Shown here piece after piece: positions 1-9,458 of a DNA stretch of 28,760 bases; position 1 is the first letter of the stretch; each line of letters starts with the position of its first letter. Where the stretch lies: NCBI GenBank assembly GCA_003427395.1, contig BFEA01000513.1:456724-485483 (forward strand), in the 5' to 3' direction. The position numbers and the translations under genes are program-made. The notes beneath the pieces are model-generated. The model was not told the origin of the DNA. It ran no database searches and was given only the letters and a program-made list of their open reading frames with translations. Source of the stretch: Chara braunii. Its lineage: Eukaryota; Streptophyta; Charophyceae; Charales; Characeae.

Positions 1-23
1 ATATGGTCTAAGTAGACCAGCAC
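1..23 (-). mobile_element. Scrap of gypsy reverse transcriptase (YLDD region)
   Basis: These 23 bases match 5410-5432 with a single mismatch. On the minus strand they encode the stretch around the YLDD catalytic motif of the chromovirus found further right. The piece is cut off by the adaptor at 24. It is a second copy of that family, or the same family brought here by a chimeric join. Confidence 0.8.
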
Positions 24-61
24 CTGTCTCTTATACACATCTAGATGTGTATAAGAGACAG
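24..61. other. Nextera mate-pair junction adaptor (artificial sequence)
   Basis: A perfect 38-bp palindrome made of two 19-bp Tn5 mosaic ends (CTGTCTCTTATACACATCT and its reverse complement) placed head to head. This is the circularisation junction left by Nextera mate-pair library preparation. It is a sequencing artefact, not biology, so the DNA on either side need not be contiguous in the genome. Confidence 0.96.
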
Positions 62-178
62 ACAAAGACCCCCGCGAGTGATAATGGTGCTGATAAGAGC
101 AGTCACCACTAGCACCTGGGGAGCAGCTCCATCTATTGGTGGGGAGCATCACCTGCCGGAAAACAGGTCCAGCGTCCC
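62..178 (-). mobile_element. Short retroposon family, copy A (3' end cut by adaptor)
   Basis: Read on the minus strand it begins GGGACGCTGG, carries the block TCCCCACCAATAGATGGAG and then GCTCTTATCA. The same order of blocks occurs at 19508, 19927 and 21357. The A-rich tail expected at the low-coordinate end is missing because the adaptor interrupts it. Confidence 0.7.
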
Positions 179-1282
179 ATATACAGATTAGACTTAGAGT
201 ATAATTTCAGAATATGAGATTGTGGAGGGATCCTGCCAGCATTGATTACCCTGGGATCCAGGGGATTGACTGAGCATGTTATTTGGGAAGAGGGGGGGGG
301 AAGAATCTCTTCACCCTAAAACCGGCGCCAGATACCTGCTGTTACATGCTAATTCCTCGCTTCCCCCCAACATTGATTGCACTGGAAACCAGAATATTAT
401 CTGAACAGAAACTTGATTTACCCAAAGAAGCTCTGTTCCACTAAGCTCAGCAAAGAAGGTGGGAACGGGTCTGGGAAGTCCGAGAGTAGCCGAAGTGAAA
501 TCTCAGGGTCAAGTGTTGTCCATTCATGGAAACAGAGCTGGTATTGCCTGTGAGCCGTCTTCTGGCCCCTTCCTTGCCCTTCGCTCTCTGTCCTGAGTGC
601 TGGTAACACTGCGGTAAGAAAGCAGGGTTATGGGGTGCGTTGGGAGAATTAACGTGGGGAAGAGTAGGGACGGTGGCCTATCCTGTCAGGACAACCATCG
701 ACTGCCACTGCCAGCGATCACCGTTGGGTCTGGTCCTTGGCGCCTCTACAATACCCTGGGCTTTGAATTCAAAAAAGGGAAAACTACTCGGGAGTCACAA
801 AAAGGGCTAGCCCAACCCTATACCCTAAACATTAGGGGCAAGGCGCAACATGAAATCTCCCCTTCACAGTGAGAGGAAACTATGCTTGCAGGGGTCCCCT
901 CTAGATAGCCTTAGGAGTAGGTAGTGAAAGGCAAAAACAGAAGTTGACAGAAGGATATTTGGAGGGCAAGCAGCTAACTAGATGGTGGGCTTGTTAGTGA
1001 CTGATAAGTCTGGACGGAGGGGGGAACTGGGGTAGGATGGTGGTACAGTTGCAGTTGCAGTCTGAGACTCATTGTTGCTCCTCTGCAGCAGCGTTCATTT
1101 CTTACTGTCGGCAACGTGGTTGGAATCCAGTGAATCTTAGTCACAGCCGTTTTGCTCAGATATTCTTGTAATTCTCAGCCGAAGACCAACTGAAGCTGGG
1201 TAATGGCCCTGTTATTTCAAATTAATCCGTATTTTTTTCTTGAGGAACGCCTGCAACCTCTGTCTGGTCAGGTCACCCAGCC
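179..1282. other. Noncoding stretch, no gene seen
   Basis: Only short ORFs (up to 80 codons) without recognisable motifs on either strand. A G-run lies at about 292-300. At 323-355 there is a weak resemblance to the primer-site/LTR edge of the gypsy element, too short to call. Confidence 0.6.
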
Positions 1283-1533
1283 AAGATGTAGCTCAGTGGT
1301 TAGAGCACCCGTTGGAAATGCGCATTGTGGTATGAGGTTGCGGGTTCAAAACTCAATTGCAGCCTTGCGCATGGACAGCGGCAGGGCGTTAGATTGATGC
1401 ACGACTGGACACCCCCCCCCTTGGGCTGACGCACGGTAAGCTTGGACACCGGCAGCCTTGCGCCTGCGCACCACCCAAGGGTTCTCCATGGTGTTGTATG
1501 TCGGGTCTTGACACTGCGTGGGTTGCTTGTGGC
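1283..1533 (+). mobile_element. tRNA-derived SINE head and body
   Basis: The A box TAGCTCAGTGGTTAGAGC starts at 1289 and matches the tRNA consensus. A B box (GGTTCAAAAC, 1343-1352) follows at tRNA-like spacing but is slightly diverged. The flanks do not form an acceptor stem, so it is a polymerase III SINE head and not a working tRNA gene. A repeated block (GCAGCCTTGCGC) follows at about 1360 and 1453. The 3' end is uncertain because a second retroposon is inserted at 1545; the interrupted DNA resumes at 1768. Confidence 0.65.
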
Positions 1534-1767
1534 TGTTGCTCGTGTTTTTATTTATTTATTTTTATTTTTAATTTTTAAACGGGCCCAGTGCCCAAGGCTG
1601 ATATTACCAATAGGGAGATTGAGGCCGGGGTCCTCACAGTCTACCCGGAGTAACTGAACCAAAATTGCTGAGAACCGGGCTCAGCGTCCCTCGTGATGAA
1701 TGATGATAATGGTAATGATGATGATAATGATGATGATACTGACAGCATCCACCTGATGTTGCTCGTG
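1534..1767 (-). mobile_element. 212-bp retroposon with 11-bp target duplications
   Basis: TGTTGCTCGTG occurs at 1534-1544 and again at 1757-1767, flanking 1545-1756. The T/A-rich run at 1545-1578 is an A-rich 3' tail on the minus strand, so the element is oriented minus. Just inside the tail lies CTTGGGCACTGGGCCC (minus strand, 1596-1581), also present just before the poly(A) of the 2.7-kb insert at 17058-17073. A (GAT)n microsatellite at 1693-1740 forms its 5' part. GGGACGCTGAGCCCGGTTCTCAGC near 1691 resembles the hairpin head of the short retroposon family at 19508. Confidence 0.7.
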
Positions 1768-1797
1768 GTTGTTCTGTTGATCTCCCCAGTCTGGCAT

Positions 1798-3058
1798 AAC
1801 TGAGGATCCGCAAATGTGATGAAAAGGACTGAATGGACAATGCAGTGCAAGTAGAATCTCAACAAGCAATGTGCATTCTGATACATACAAAATGGTGCTG
1901 AATAGCGCAGGGAAGACTCAGATACAAATCCTGACCTGACCGGGACTGACCTTATTCGCTTAGTATAAGATAGCGAAGCAGAATGCTAGAATGCTAATGA
2001 CTAGCCCAATCATTGTTTGAACGCAGACCAAACATACATCGTGTCCATCACAAGGTGTGAAGGAGCCTGGCACTGTACACAGGAAGAAAGCGCCAGGTCC
2101 AGACATACATAGACGAAGAGGAGGGGATCAGACGAAGTGAGGGGGAGAGATGGCAATGTCATCAACACCAAGTCTTTGTCACAAGTCCCAAATAATCCCT
2201 CGTCGTAATGTCTGAAGCCCAAAAGTCGAGTCTGGATCCAATGTCACCAAGCTCTCTCTCTCTCTTTCTCTCGTAGTCTGCTGATGCAGTGAAGTCAGAT
2301 AATGAGAGGGTGAGAGGGAGATGGTGGACTGAGAAGAGGAAGAAGAAGAACTCTCTCTCTGTCACGAGCCAGATACTAACCTGTGAAGTTGGCGCTGTGC
2401 TGCAGGTACCTCGAAGACGAAGCTGGAGCAACGGCGCTGCAGGTAGGTACCTGGCCTCCGCCCAATCTCTCTCTCTCTCTCTAGTGCTATCCTAGCTATG
2501 GCGCCCAGCGCTGAAGCCTACAGCTACCTACTGGCGCCCAGCACTGAAGACTAATGCTAACGCTACTACTACTCCTGCAACGCTCCCTCCAGAGTGCTGC
2601 TGGCGAATCCTGAAGACTACTGACTGCCTGCTGCCTCCCCGTGAAGTGCATGGGAAGTCCCTATGTACTACCTCGGCCTGCCTCTTGACTGCCTGCAGGG
2701 CGAGCCAGGCCGAGGAGGCTGCTCTTGCTAATGCTGAAGTGTGCCAGGGGCTGGAGCTGCAGCATCTGCTGAGGCTGTCGTGGAAACAGGCTAAGAATAG
2801 CCTGTTCCCGAAACCCTGGTTCGGTGCCTGAGTTTTAGGGCCGGTCGTTTTGATGAATGACCGAAAATGGCCCTTCGTTTCAGGCTAAAAAGGCTATTGC
2901 CATTTTTAGTCTGAAACGACACAGGGTCTGTAGGCCCCTGTTTTCCAGGCTTTCGAACTGAACAGACACGGGGCCTGTAGGCCCTGGTTTTCAGGCTTTC
3001 GGCCTGAGGGACGCAGGGCCTGGAAAATGGTTCTCGTGTGCAGGCACAACATGTAACA
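1798..3058 (-). repeat. 3' LTR of the chromovirus, outer end altered
   Basis: Aligns along its length with 9489-10750. The inner end has the expected CATGTAACA (3050-3058). The outer end, which should read TGTTACATGCC on the plus strand, is replaced by unrelated DNA below about 1798. It holds an imperfect 16-bp inverted repeat (2876-2891 with 2903-2918) and a local duplication around 2919-2990. Short ORFs inside are shared by both LTRs and are not genes. Confidence 0.92.
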
Positions 3059-3071
3059 CCCCCCCCTCCTT
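3059..3071 (-). promoter_or_regulatory. Polypurine tract
   Basis: On the minus strand AAGGAGGGGGGGG sits directly before the TGTTACATG start of the 3' LTR. This is the position and composition of the plus-strand DNA synthesis primer of LTR retrotransposons. The pol stop codon (3070-3072) overlaps it by two bases. Confidence 0.9.
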
Positions 3072-3330
3072 ATGAAGTCAAGCCGGGGCGAGGGCGAAGC
3101 CGATGATCTGAAGGTGGAACCTGGACGCGGGCGCGACGTGGAGCCAAAGAGACCGGCTTGCCTTGCATCTTGCGTTCGTAGCGTGCGAGAACGTCTGGAG
3201 CTGTTGCTTGAAGTTCCGCACGGGTCAACCAACGGTCAGCTCGGTGTGTGCAGTATGCAAAATATACCAAATACTCGGTTGGCCTGTTGCCGTAGCGTCA
3301 CTGGGAGATGATGTCGCCGACCTCCTGAAA
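3070..3330 (-). pseudogene. C-terminal chromodomain-like module
   Basis: After GDIISQ a TGA near 3297 interrupts the frame, which then reads RYGNRPTEYLVYF..RWLTRAELQATAPDVLARYERK. The spacing of EYLVYF, the W and the final helix matches the divergent chromodomains that end chromovirus integrases and tether integration to chromatin. The aromatic cage is incomplete by eye. A basic proline-rich tail ends at the TAA overlapping the polypurine tract. Confidence 0.75.
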
Positions 3331-3429
3331 AACGTCCATAGAGGGTGGGTCTTGCGAACGTCTCCCGGGAAAATCGTCATGTTTCTCTGCCGTGCAAAAA
3401 GCCAACTTGGAGAAATGAAGAACTGGGTC

Positions 3430-4640
3430 CACGGGCAAGTGGGCGGGCACCTGAATCGTGAAGGAAGGTGCCTCGGGTGCGTCCCCAGCAGGTGCTACGA
3501 TCGGCCAAGGCCCCATCCATTTCGGGAGGAGCTTGCGAGAGATATCTTGTTCAAGGCTGAATTCTACGGCGGAGACCCAAACGAGATCGCCGGCGCGAAA
3601 TGGGCAAGGAAGACGCTGGTGATTGGCCTGGTGACTCATGCGTTGCTGCGTCTTGGCCATCTGGTCGCGTGCCTTGATAAGTAGCGCTTGCATCCGACGC
3701 AAGAAAAGAAGATGCTTGTCGCTCTCGACCGTTCGTGGAGTCATAGTGTCCAATGGTGAAGTGAACGGCGAGCCGTGCTCAAACTCGAAGGGCGACATCC
3801 CGATAGCTGGGTGGATGGAGGAGTTGTAGGCCAACTCACATCCGACAGCCGCTCAACCCAATCCTTCTAGTCAGGACGGATGAGAGTGCGAAGGAGAACC
3901 TGTGCGGTCTGGTGTGCCCTCTCCGTTTGGCCATCGGTCTGGGGGTGGCAAGCTGAACTGAGCTTGAGAGATGAGCCCCATCGCTTGATGAACGCCAACC
4001 AAAAATCGGACATGAACCGAATGTCGTGGTCGCAGACAATTTCCTTGGGGTAACCCTTGGTTCAAATTCAACCGGTGTAGAGAACCTCGACCAACTCCGG
4101 TGCCTTGGCATGATAACGACAAGGCAAAAACATGGCGAACTTGGTGAGTCGGTCGACCACCGTGAGAATCCTATCCACTCTGACCTTGTGCTTGGGAAAT
4201 GGGCCGGTAATGTCCATGGCAATCGCTTCCCTTCGCCTCAACGGGACTGGTAATGGTTGTAACTCGCCGTACGGACGATGGTTGTGGGATTTGCAGCGTC
4301 GGCAAACCTCGCATGACTCGCAATAGTGTGTGACATCGCCGAGAAGGCCGGACCACCAAAATCGCTCGCGAAGTCGGCCAATCATGCGATTGACTCCAAA
4401 GTGTCCGGTGGCGGGAGCATCGTGGAACTCGCCAAGAAGCCGTGTACACAAGTGAGGATCACTCGGTACGCAAAAAAGGTCCTTCCGCCGTGTGTGGACA
4501 AGAAAGTACCCCTCTTGGATCCGGTAGTGAGAAGGCGCCGGATTAGGAGAGGAGCAATTCGTGTACTTGTCGCGAAACTCGGGGTCGGCTTGGTAGTCGC
4601 GGATGAAACTGTTCCGCAGGTCATCGTCAATCTCGAAGGT
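3430..4640 (-). pseudogene. Gypsy integrase with zinc finger, DDE core and GPY/F module
   Basis: The zinc-binding part reads HDAPATGHFG..CESCEVC (4470-4320). The core holds MDITGPFP (first Asp, near 4230), VCDHDIRF (second Asp, near 4040) and HPQTDGQTER (Glu, near 3935). The C-terminal half from 3834 includes MAYNSSIHPAIGMSPFE and the GPY/F-type KLLPKWMGPWPI. It would insert the cDNA into chromosomes. Two stops lie near 4066 and 4060, one near 3880, and a frameshift near 3835. Confidence 0.94.
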
Positions 4641-5120
4641 TGAGTAGATCACGGTACAATGATCCAGACGCCGTGAAAGAGCATCCGCAAAACGTTCCGA
4701 CTTTCCCGGAATGTGATCGGGAAAGAAGTCGAACTGGTCGATGTAAGCCATCCATCGAGCGATGGTGGGTTTTGTAAAAGACCAACGGATTGTTGTCCGT
4801 TACCCATCGGAATTGGCTTCGACCAAGGAGGAAGTGCCGCCACCGCTTGAGCGCGTGGACGAAGGCGAGGAGCTCCTTCTTGCGTGCATCGTCAAACACT
4901 TTCTTGTTGAAATACTCGACCGGGTGCCAGTCCACACTATCATGTTGCTCGAGGACGGCACCAATGCCATAGCCGGACGCATCCGTAGTGACGCGCGTAG
5001 GCAAAAGCGAGTCGTATATGCGCAAGACCTCCGCAGATAATAGCGCGGCTTTGAGAGCCAAAAATTATTCTCGCGCCTCCTCTCCGAAGTCAAACGACCG
5101 ATCCTCACATTGAAGCTTGG
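4640..5120 (-). pseudogene. Gypsy RNase H domain
   Basis: TTDASGYGIGAVLEQ supplies the first catalytic Asp, KKELLAFVHALKRWRHFL the Glu helix, and VTDNNPL the second Asp. The domain would remove the RNA strand after reverse transcription. A TAA near 5062 interrupts its start and a frameshift near 4770 displaces the last part, which resumes as MAYIDQFDFFPDHIPGK from 4751. Confidence 0.92.
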
Positions 5121-5920
5121 TCAAGTGGGCCGCGATCTTCGTAGCCTTTGATAAACGCTGGTAGTAGCCGGCGAGGCCAAGGAAAGAACGAACATCCATG
5201 ACGTTCGAGGCTCCGGCCAATCGTGGATGGCTTGAATCTTGTCCGACAGCGGACTGATGCCTTCCGGTGTGACAAAATGGCCCAAGTATTCCAGCTCTTG
5301 CCGGACAAATTCGCACTTGTCGCGGTTGGCCTTGTACTTGGCGCAGCTGAGCGTCTCCAACACTCGTCGATGCCCAAGATGATCCTCCAATGTCCGGCTA
5401 TAGATGAGAATATCGTCTAAGTAGACCAGCACGAACCGTTCCAACATTGCACGAAACTCGTTGGTCATTGCCGCTTAAAAGGTCGCCGGGCCGTTGGTGA
5501 GGCCAAAAGGCATGACCACCCACTCAAAATGTCCGTACCGCGTCTTGAATGAGGATTTGTAACGATCATTCGACCGGATCGAGATTTGATGATATCCCGA
5601 TTTCAAATCCAACGTAGAAAAATACTCTGCGCCGCCCAATCGCTCAAGAAGATCGTCGATGCGAGGAAGAGGCCCCACATTCTTGACGGTTTGCGCGTTG
5701 AGCTTGCGGTAGTCGATACACAATCATAGATCCTTGTTTTTCTTCCGGACAAAGAAAACTGGTGCTCCATATGGGGAGCTACTAGGGCGGATCCAACCCT
5801 TGGCCAACAAATCGTCGAGTTGTGCGCGGAGGACCTCAAGCTCCTCCTCGCTCATCCGATAGATGCAACCTTTCGGCGGCACGGCACCGGCCTTAAGAAT
5901 GATCTTGTGAGAGATCGGTC
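5121..5920 (-). pseudogene. Gypsy reverse transcriptase domain
   Basis: Recognisable motifs in order are [31 protein letters not shown] and VYLDDILIYSRTLEDH, the last with the metal-binding YLDD near 5420. ELEYLGHFVTPEG and the thumb region follow. It would copy element RNA to DNA. Stops near 5726 (before LCIDYR) and 5474 (after TF) correspond to CGA and CAA codons in related elements. A frameshift near 5160 precedes the connection region. Confidence 0.95.
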
Positions 5921-6149
5921 AATCTGGCACCACACTGGTAGGTGACTCGAAGATGTCGGCGAACTCGTCCAGCAACCGCACCGCCCGGGGGAGTCCGTGG
6001 GTGAAGAGTCGGCTACAGCGACGGTCCGTAGGAAACATAGACCGATTTCCTCGGGTTGCTCGTAAGCGTAAGTCGCCCGGAATGATTTGGCCGTTACCAC
6101 TTGGCACCGAATCGAAGGGTGTGGTAGAGGAATAGTACACGCCACTTCG

Positions 6150-6550
6150 GCGCCGAAGGCGTCGCGAACACTAAAAGTCCGCCGGTGGAAGTTGACCGTG
6201 TGATCCACACTTGCAAGCCAAGGCATTCCCAGAATGATGTCGAAGTCCGTGTCCAAAATGTCGAACGTCACCGGTTCGCATGCATGAGGTGCGAAATACA
6301 CCGGTACGACCTCGATGTAACGGTCGAGAAGTTGCTGCGTCTTTCCATCCGCCAACTTGATCGACGTCGGGTTTGCCTTCCTCCAAACTTGTGCGCGAAG
6401 GCAAGCCCTTTGCATAAAGGCTTGACTCATGAAATTGCAAGACGCGCCACTATCCAGCAAAGCGCTGTAGGATGCTTGCCCAACCTGGATGCGCACATAC
6501 ATGAGCGGTGCGTTGTGGTCATCGTACCGCTGCGTGCGAAACTCGCGGGC
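6150..6550 (-). pseudogene. Retrotransposon aspartic protease domain
   Basis: The motif ALLDSGASCNFMS (active Asp near 6454) and the downstream ILGMPWL (near 6235-6215) mark a retropepsin-type protease, which cleaves Gag-Pol and works as a homodimer. The open frame starts at 6502 and keeps the pol frame until a frameshift near 6000, probably in the CCGGGGGAG run. The catalytic Asp is intact. Confidence 0.9.
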
Positions 6551-6553
6551 TAC

Positions 6554-6991
6554 CTAGGTAACATACGCAAGGATGTCCCCCACCGCGACTTCGTCATCCA
6601 TCGGCGAAGTTGGTGGTGCATAGAAGGATAAGTATGTGTGGAGATGAGCGCATAGTGCTGCGCATTGCGGTCCCGACAAGCGGCCCGTGGTCGGGAGAGG
6701 AAGCCATGCAAAGTCCTTGGGCGTGAGCGGGTCCAATACCTCTATGTTGAACTCGCGCGCAGAATCCCGTGAAGAACCACTTGAAGACGATAAGTTGCCG
6801 CTGCCGGACGGAGAAGATGCCGCACACACGTCTTGTCCTTGACCTTGAGTACCCAGCGTAGGAACGAGCCGGGCAGCATAGTCCTCAAAAGAATATAGAA
6901 GAGGAGGACTATGGACTTCCGCATGCGCCTCTGAATGAAGGTCGGTCACTCGCGAAGAGACCGGTTCTGGGGGCGTCGAGAGTGTCGTCAA
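6554..6991 (-). pseudogene. Pol N-terminal spacer before protease
   Basis: A 145-codon open stretch rich in serine and proline that leads in the same frame into the protease, separated only by a TAG near 6552. No catalytic motif is visible. In this family such a segment links Gag and protease. A MDDEVAVGDILAYV end directly precedes the protease frame. Confidence 0.7.
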
Positions 6992-7008
6992 GTCACTCTC
7001 GGCGGTGC

Positions 7009-8694
7009 TCAGTTTCCCTGTTTGCCCTTGCCTTTCAATGGGCAGGCCAGTGTCTCATGGAGATCGCTGTTGCACCATAGGCAATAGTGGAATCTCGTGT
7101 GCGCCTTGAATGCTTGCTCGAAGATGCCGTATTGGGACCATGGGGCTGGAGCTGCTGCGCCAGGTCCGGGGCTAGATGCGATGTGTGTCTTTGTCTTGCC
7201 GCGTCCTCAACCTTTGCCGGGGCGGCCACCTTCCCGGGCGGCTGCGAGTCTGTCCCCTTCATTGGTAGACATGGCCTCGCTAGTTTGGTCAAACGGCGTT
7301 GCTGCCGCGACCACGGCCAGTCTTGGCCGATGCTGGTCCCTGCTCGGGCCTGGCGGAGACGAAGGCAGGTTCTTAGCCTCCTTGTTCGTGATGATAATCT
7401 ATGCGGCCTTGTCGAAGAGTTCCGCCGTTGTCGTCAAGGTGCCCTCGACGTGAATCAGGGCATTGCTTAATGTCGGACATGATCGTGAGATGAAATAGTG
7501 GCGGATGACTTTGAAGCCCATCTGGATGTCTGGGACTGATGTCAAGCGTTGGTACTCGGCAATCTAGTCGGTACTCGACAGCGTGCCTTGTTCAAAGACC
7601 ATTAGCTTGTCCATTGCTTTGATCTCTGGCGGCTCTACTTGGAACCGCTTGTGCCACGCTGCCTTCAGATCATCCCAACTGATCTTGGTGTGCAATTCGA
7701 CAGCTACCACTCCGTACTTGGACGAGAGATTGTCCAACCATGCCTGGCACACGCCCCCCGACCAGGAGTACAAGTATGCGTGGTGCTTGTGTTCTTTGAC
7801 GTAATGTAGCTGCAGCATGAGCTCGAACTTGCGGAACCATGATATCGGATTTGTCTTCGTCGAGTTGCAGAAGATCTTCTGCTCGTCAAACTTTGGAGCT
7901 GTCTCGCGCGGTTCCGAACTCGAGTTGTTGGTGGTAATGCAGATCCGCTGTTCCAACTATTCCGTTGCGGTCTGCTGTAACTGCACGCCATCCTTGAGGG
8001 AGCCGACGTCCATCTCCAATGCTTCGAGGCGATCGGAGGTGTTGGAAGAGCTTGCATCGGGGGCGGCGACAGGTCGCTGCTCCAGCTGCCGGAGGCGGCC
8101 TTGGACTTGAGCTAGCAAGTCGTCGAGGCTGTGGATGTCCTCCTGCTGTGTAATGCAGGTTGCCAGGAGGTCTGTGAGATGGGAGAGGAGTAGAGCAATC
8201 TTATTTTCGCTATCCTCCATTTTGCCATTCTCGGCCTCGGTCCGCCATTCCGCTGCCATTGTGAGAAAAGTCTGCTCTCCATTAAATATTTTCTCACGAC
8301 GTTGAATTCTTTCTTCATTGGCAGCCTTTGTTGCTGCCTCGGCATGCTGGCGCTATTGTTCAATTGCCAGCAGACGTGCCTGTTCGGCGTCCTCTGCCTT
8401 CTTCTTTGCTCTTGTTGCTGCGTCATCCGCCCGTCTCTTTGTTTCGGTACTCCAGACCAGCATCCGGGCGTGATTCGCCTCGTCAGCTTCTCTGAACCTC
8501 TGGTCCATGACGACTGTTTGTGAACGCAACAGCATAGACCAGGTCGGGGGCCTGCTGACGTGGTATTCCCTGCCGCTGACGTGGCACTGCTGTCGGCTTA
8601 CGTGGCCTACTGACGTACTCTGCTGACGTAGTCTGCTGACGTGGCCTGCTGACGTAGTCTGCTGACGTGGCCTGCTGATGTGGCGACTTACCAA
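7009..8694 (-). pseudogene. gag: Decayed gypsy gag
   Basis: One continuous minus-strand frame broken by in-frame stops near 8351, 7958, 7562, 7400 and 7206. Part one (8694-7960) is a repetitive N-terminus followed by a long Glu/Lys/Ala/Gln-rich segment that looks coiled coil. Part two (7956-7400) is the capsid-like Retrotrans_gag region, with NPISWFRKFELML, YLYSWSGGVCQAWLDNL and SWDDLKAAWHKRF. Part three ends in a CX2CX4HX4C zinc knuckle near 7085-7045 (CLWC, H, C), which would bind element RNA. The TGA at 7009-7011 ends gag; pol begins just downstream. Confidence 0.9.
8552..8687 (-). repeat. Degenerate 12-13 bp tandem repeat (CTGCTGACGTRG)
   Basis: About ten imperfect copies of CTGCTGACGTGG/CTGCTGACGTAG. 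On the minus strand in the gag frame they encode a repeating HVSRxRQQTTSA-like segment at the start of the putative Gag. Whether translation really starts upstream of the repeats cannot be seen. Confidence 0.85.
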
Positions 8695-9444
8695 TGCCGC
8701 CGCAGGGGGTATCCAGAGACAGGTAAAGAAGGTAGGGCGAGGGGTGGCAACAACATAGGTGGGGAGGCGTGGGTGAGATAATCGCCCAGATAACGCCCAG
8801 ATACAGAGTCACTAATAAAAAAAAAAAAAAGTTTGAACTTTGCAAAAACAATTTCGAGAAAAATAAAAAACTCGAGTTCTGCAAGTTCAGTAGGTCTCCC
8901 AACCTCCCCTGAAGTGCGCAACTATCAATGAGAAAAATTTCCAGCTTCAGACTGCAAATGATTTATAGAATTGACTAATAGAATCGTAGAACTGCGAAAA
9001 CAAAATTCCGAAAAGAAATGACAAGTATTCGGATTTACTCAGATGAGAGTATTCCCAATTTGGAAAATAATACCTGCAGGAGGGATTTCCCGTACCGTTT
9101 TCAGAAAAACGAATTTCGAAAAAGAAGATATTCCGAATTTCTAAGTAGCGGAAAATGCAACAGGAAATTGAAATTTTTGAAAAGAAGGATATTTCGGATT
9201 TTTAACAACGAAATTTCGAATTTTCAGATGGAAATTTCAGATGCTGCGCTATTGCGATTTTCCACAATAGAATAGCAAGAAAACAAAATCCAAGAAAAGA
9301 AAAAAAAAAATTCGATTTTCGGCAGTAAGGTCAAAATCGTGATTTTGGGGGCTAACTAGTGTGCTCTAATCAATCAATAAAGACTAATCAGCTACCTAGT
9401 CCCCACACACGTGTCAGATCAGGTTGTCCTAATTCACGTGCGGC
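8695..9444 (-). other. Untranslated leader of the chromovirus
   Basis: About 750 bases between primer site and gag. It is AT-rich with many short GAAATTTCGAATTTT-like motifs (9000-9260) and A-runs at 8818-8831 and 9298-9310. No ORF with known motifs. The 5' leader of gypsy elements normally holds packaging signals; none can be named here. Confidence 0.75.
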
Positions 9445-9456
9445 GCTCTGATACCA
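9445..9456 (-). promoter_or_regulatory. Primer binding site for initiator Met tRNA
   Basis: On the minus strand TGGTATCAGAGC lies two bases inside the 5' LTR edge. It is the classical complement to the 3' end of plant initiator methionine tRNA, which primes minus-strand DNA synthesis. It fixes the element's orientation and the inner edge of the 5' LTR. Confidence 0.93.
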
Positions 9457-9458
9457 AC

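Larger units (their letters stand above)
3070..7008 (-). pseudogene. pol: Decayed gypsy pol polyprotein (PR-RT-RH-IN-chromodomain)
   Basis: The polyprotein would provide protease, reverse transcriptase, RNase H and integrase for copying element RNA and inserting the cDNA. Family motifs appear in canonical Ty3/gypsy order on the minus strand: LDSGAS near 6454, ILGMPWL near 6230, YLDD near 5420, TDASGYGIG near 5000, HX6H..CX2C near 4450-4330, integrase D, D and E motifs at about 4230, 4040 and 3935, GPWPI near 3500, and a chromodomain-like end. Frame changes lie near 6000, 5160, 4770 and 3835. In-frame stops occur near 6552, 5919, 5726, 5474, 5062, 4066, 4060, 3880 and 3296. Most equal CGA, CAA or TGG codons changed by one transition. 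It lies directly after gag and ends in the polypurine tract. Confidence 0.93.

Noticed and set aside
323-356. Resemblance to the primer-site/LTR edge of the chromovirus
   Set aside because: CTGTTACATGC matches over 11 bases, but the following LTR sequence does not align and no second edge is present.
1289-1352. Functional tRNA genes at 1289, 10775 and 27734
   Set aside because: A and B boxes are present, but acceptor and anticodon stems do not form; they are SINE heads.
3163-3684. 173-codon plus-strand ORF and other plus-strand ORFs across 3000-8100
   Set aside because: They lie antisense to the gypsy gag-pol coding strand and show no motifs; the minus strand carries the recognised domains.
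8552-8687. CRISPR-like array of short repeats
   Set aside because: Units are adjacent and degenerate without spacers, in a eukaryotic retrotransposon; a plain minisatellite in gag.
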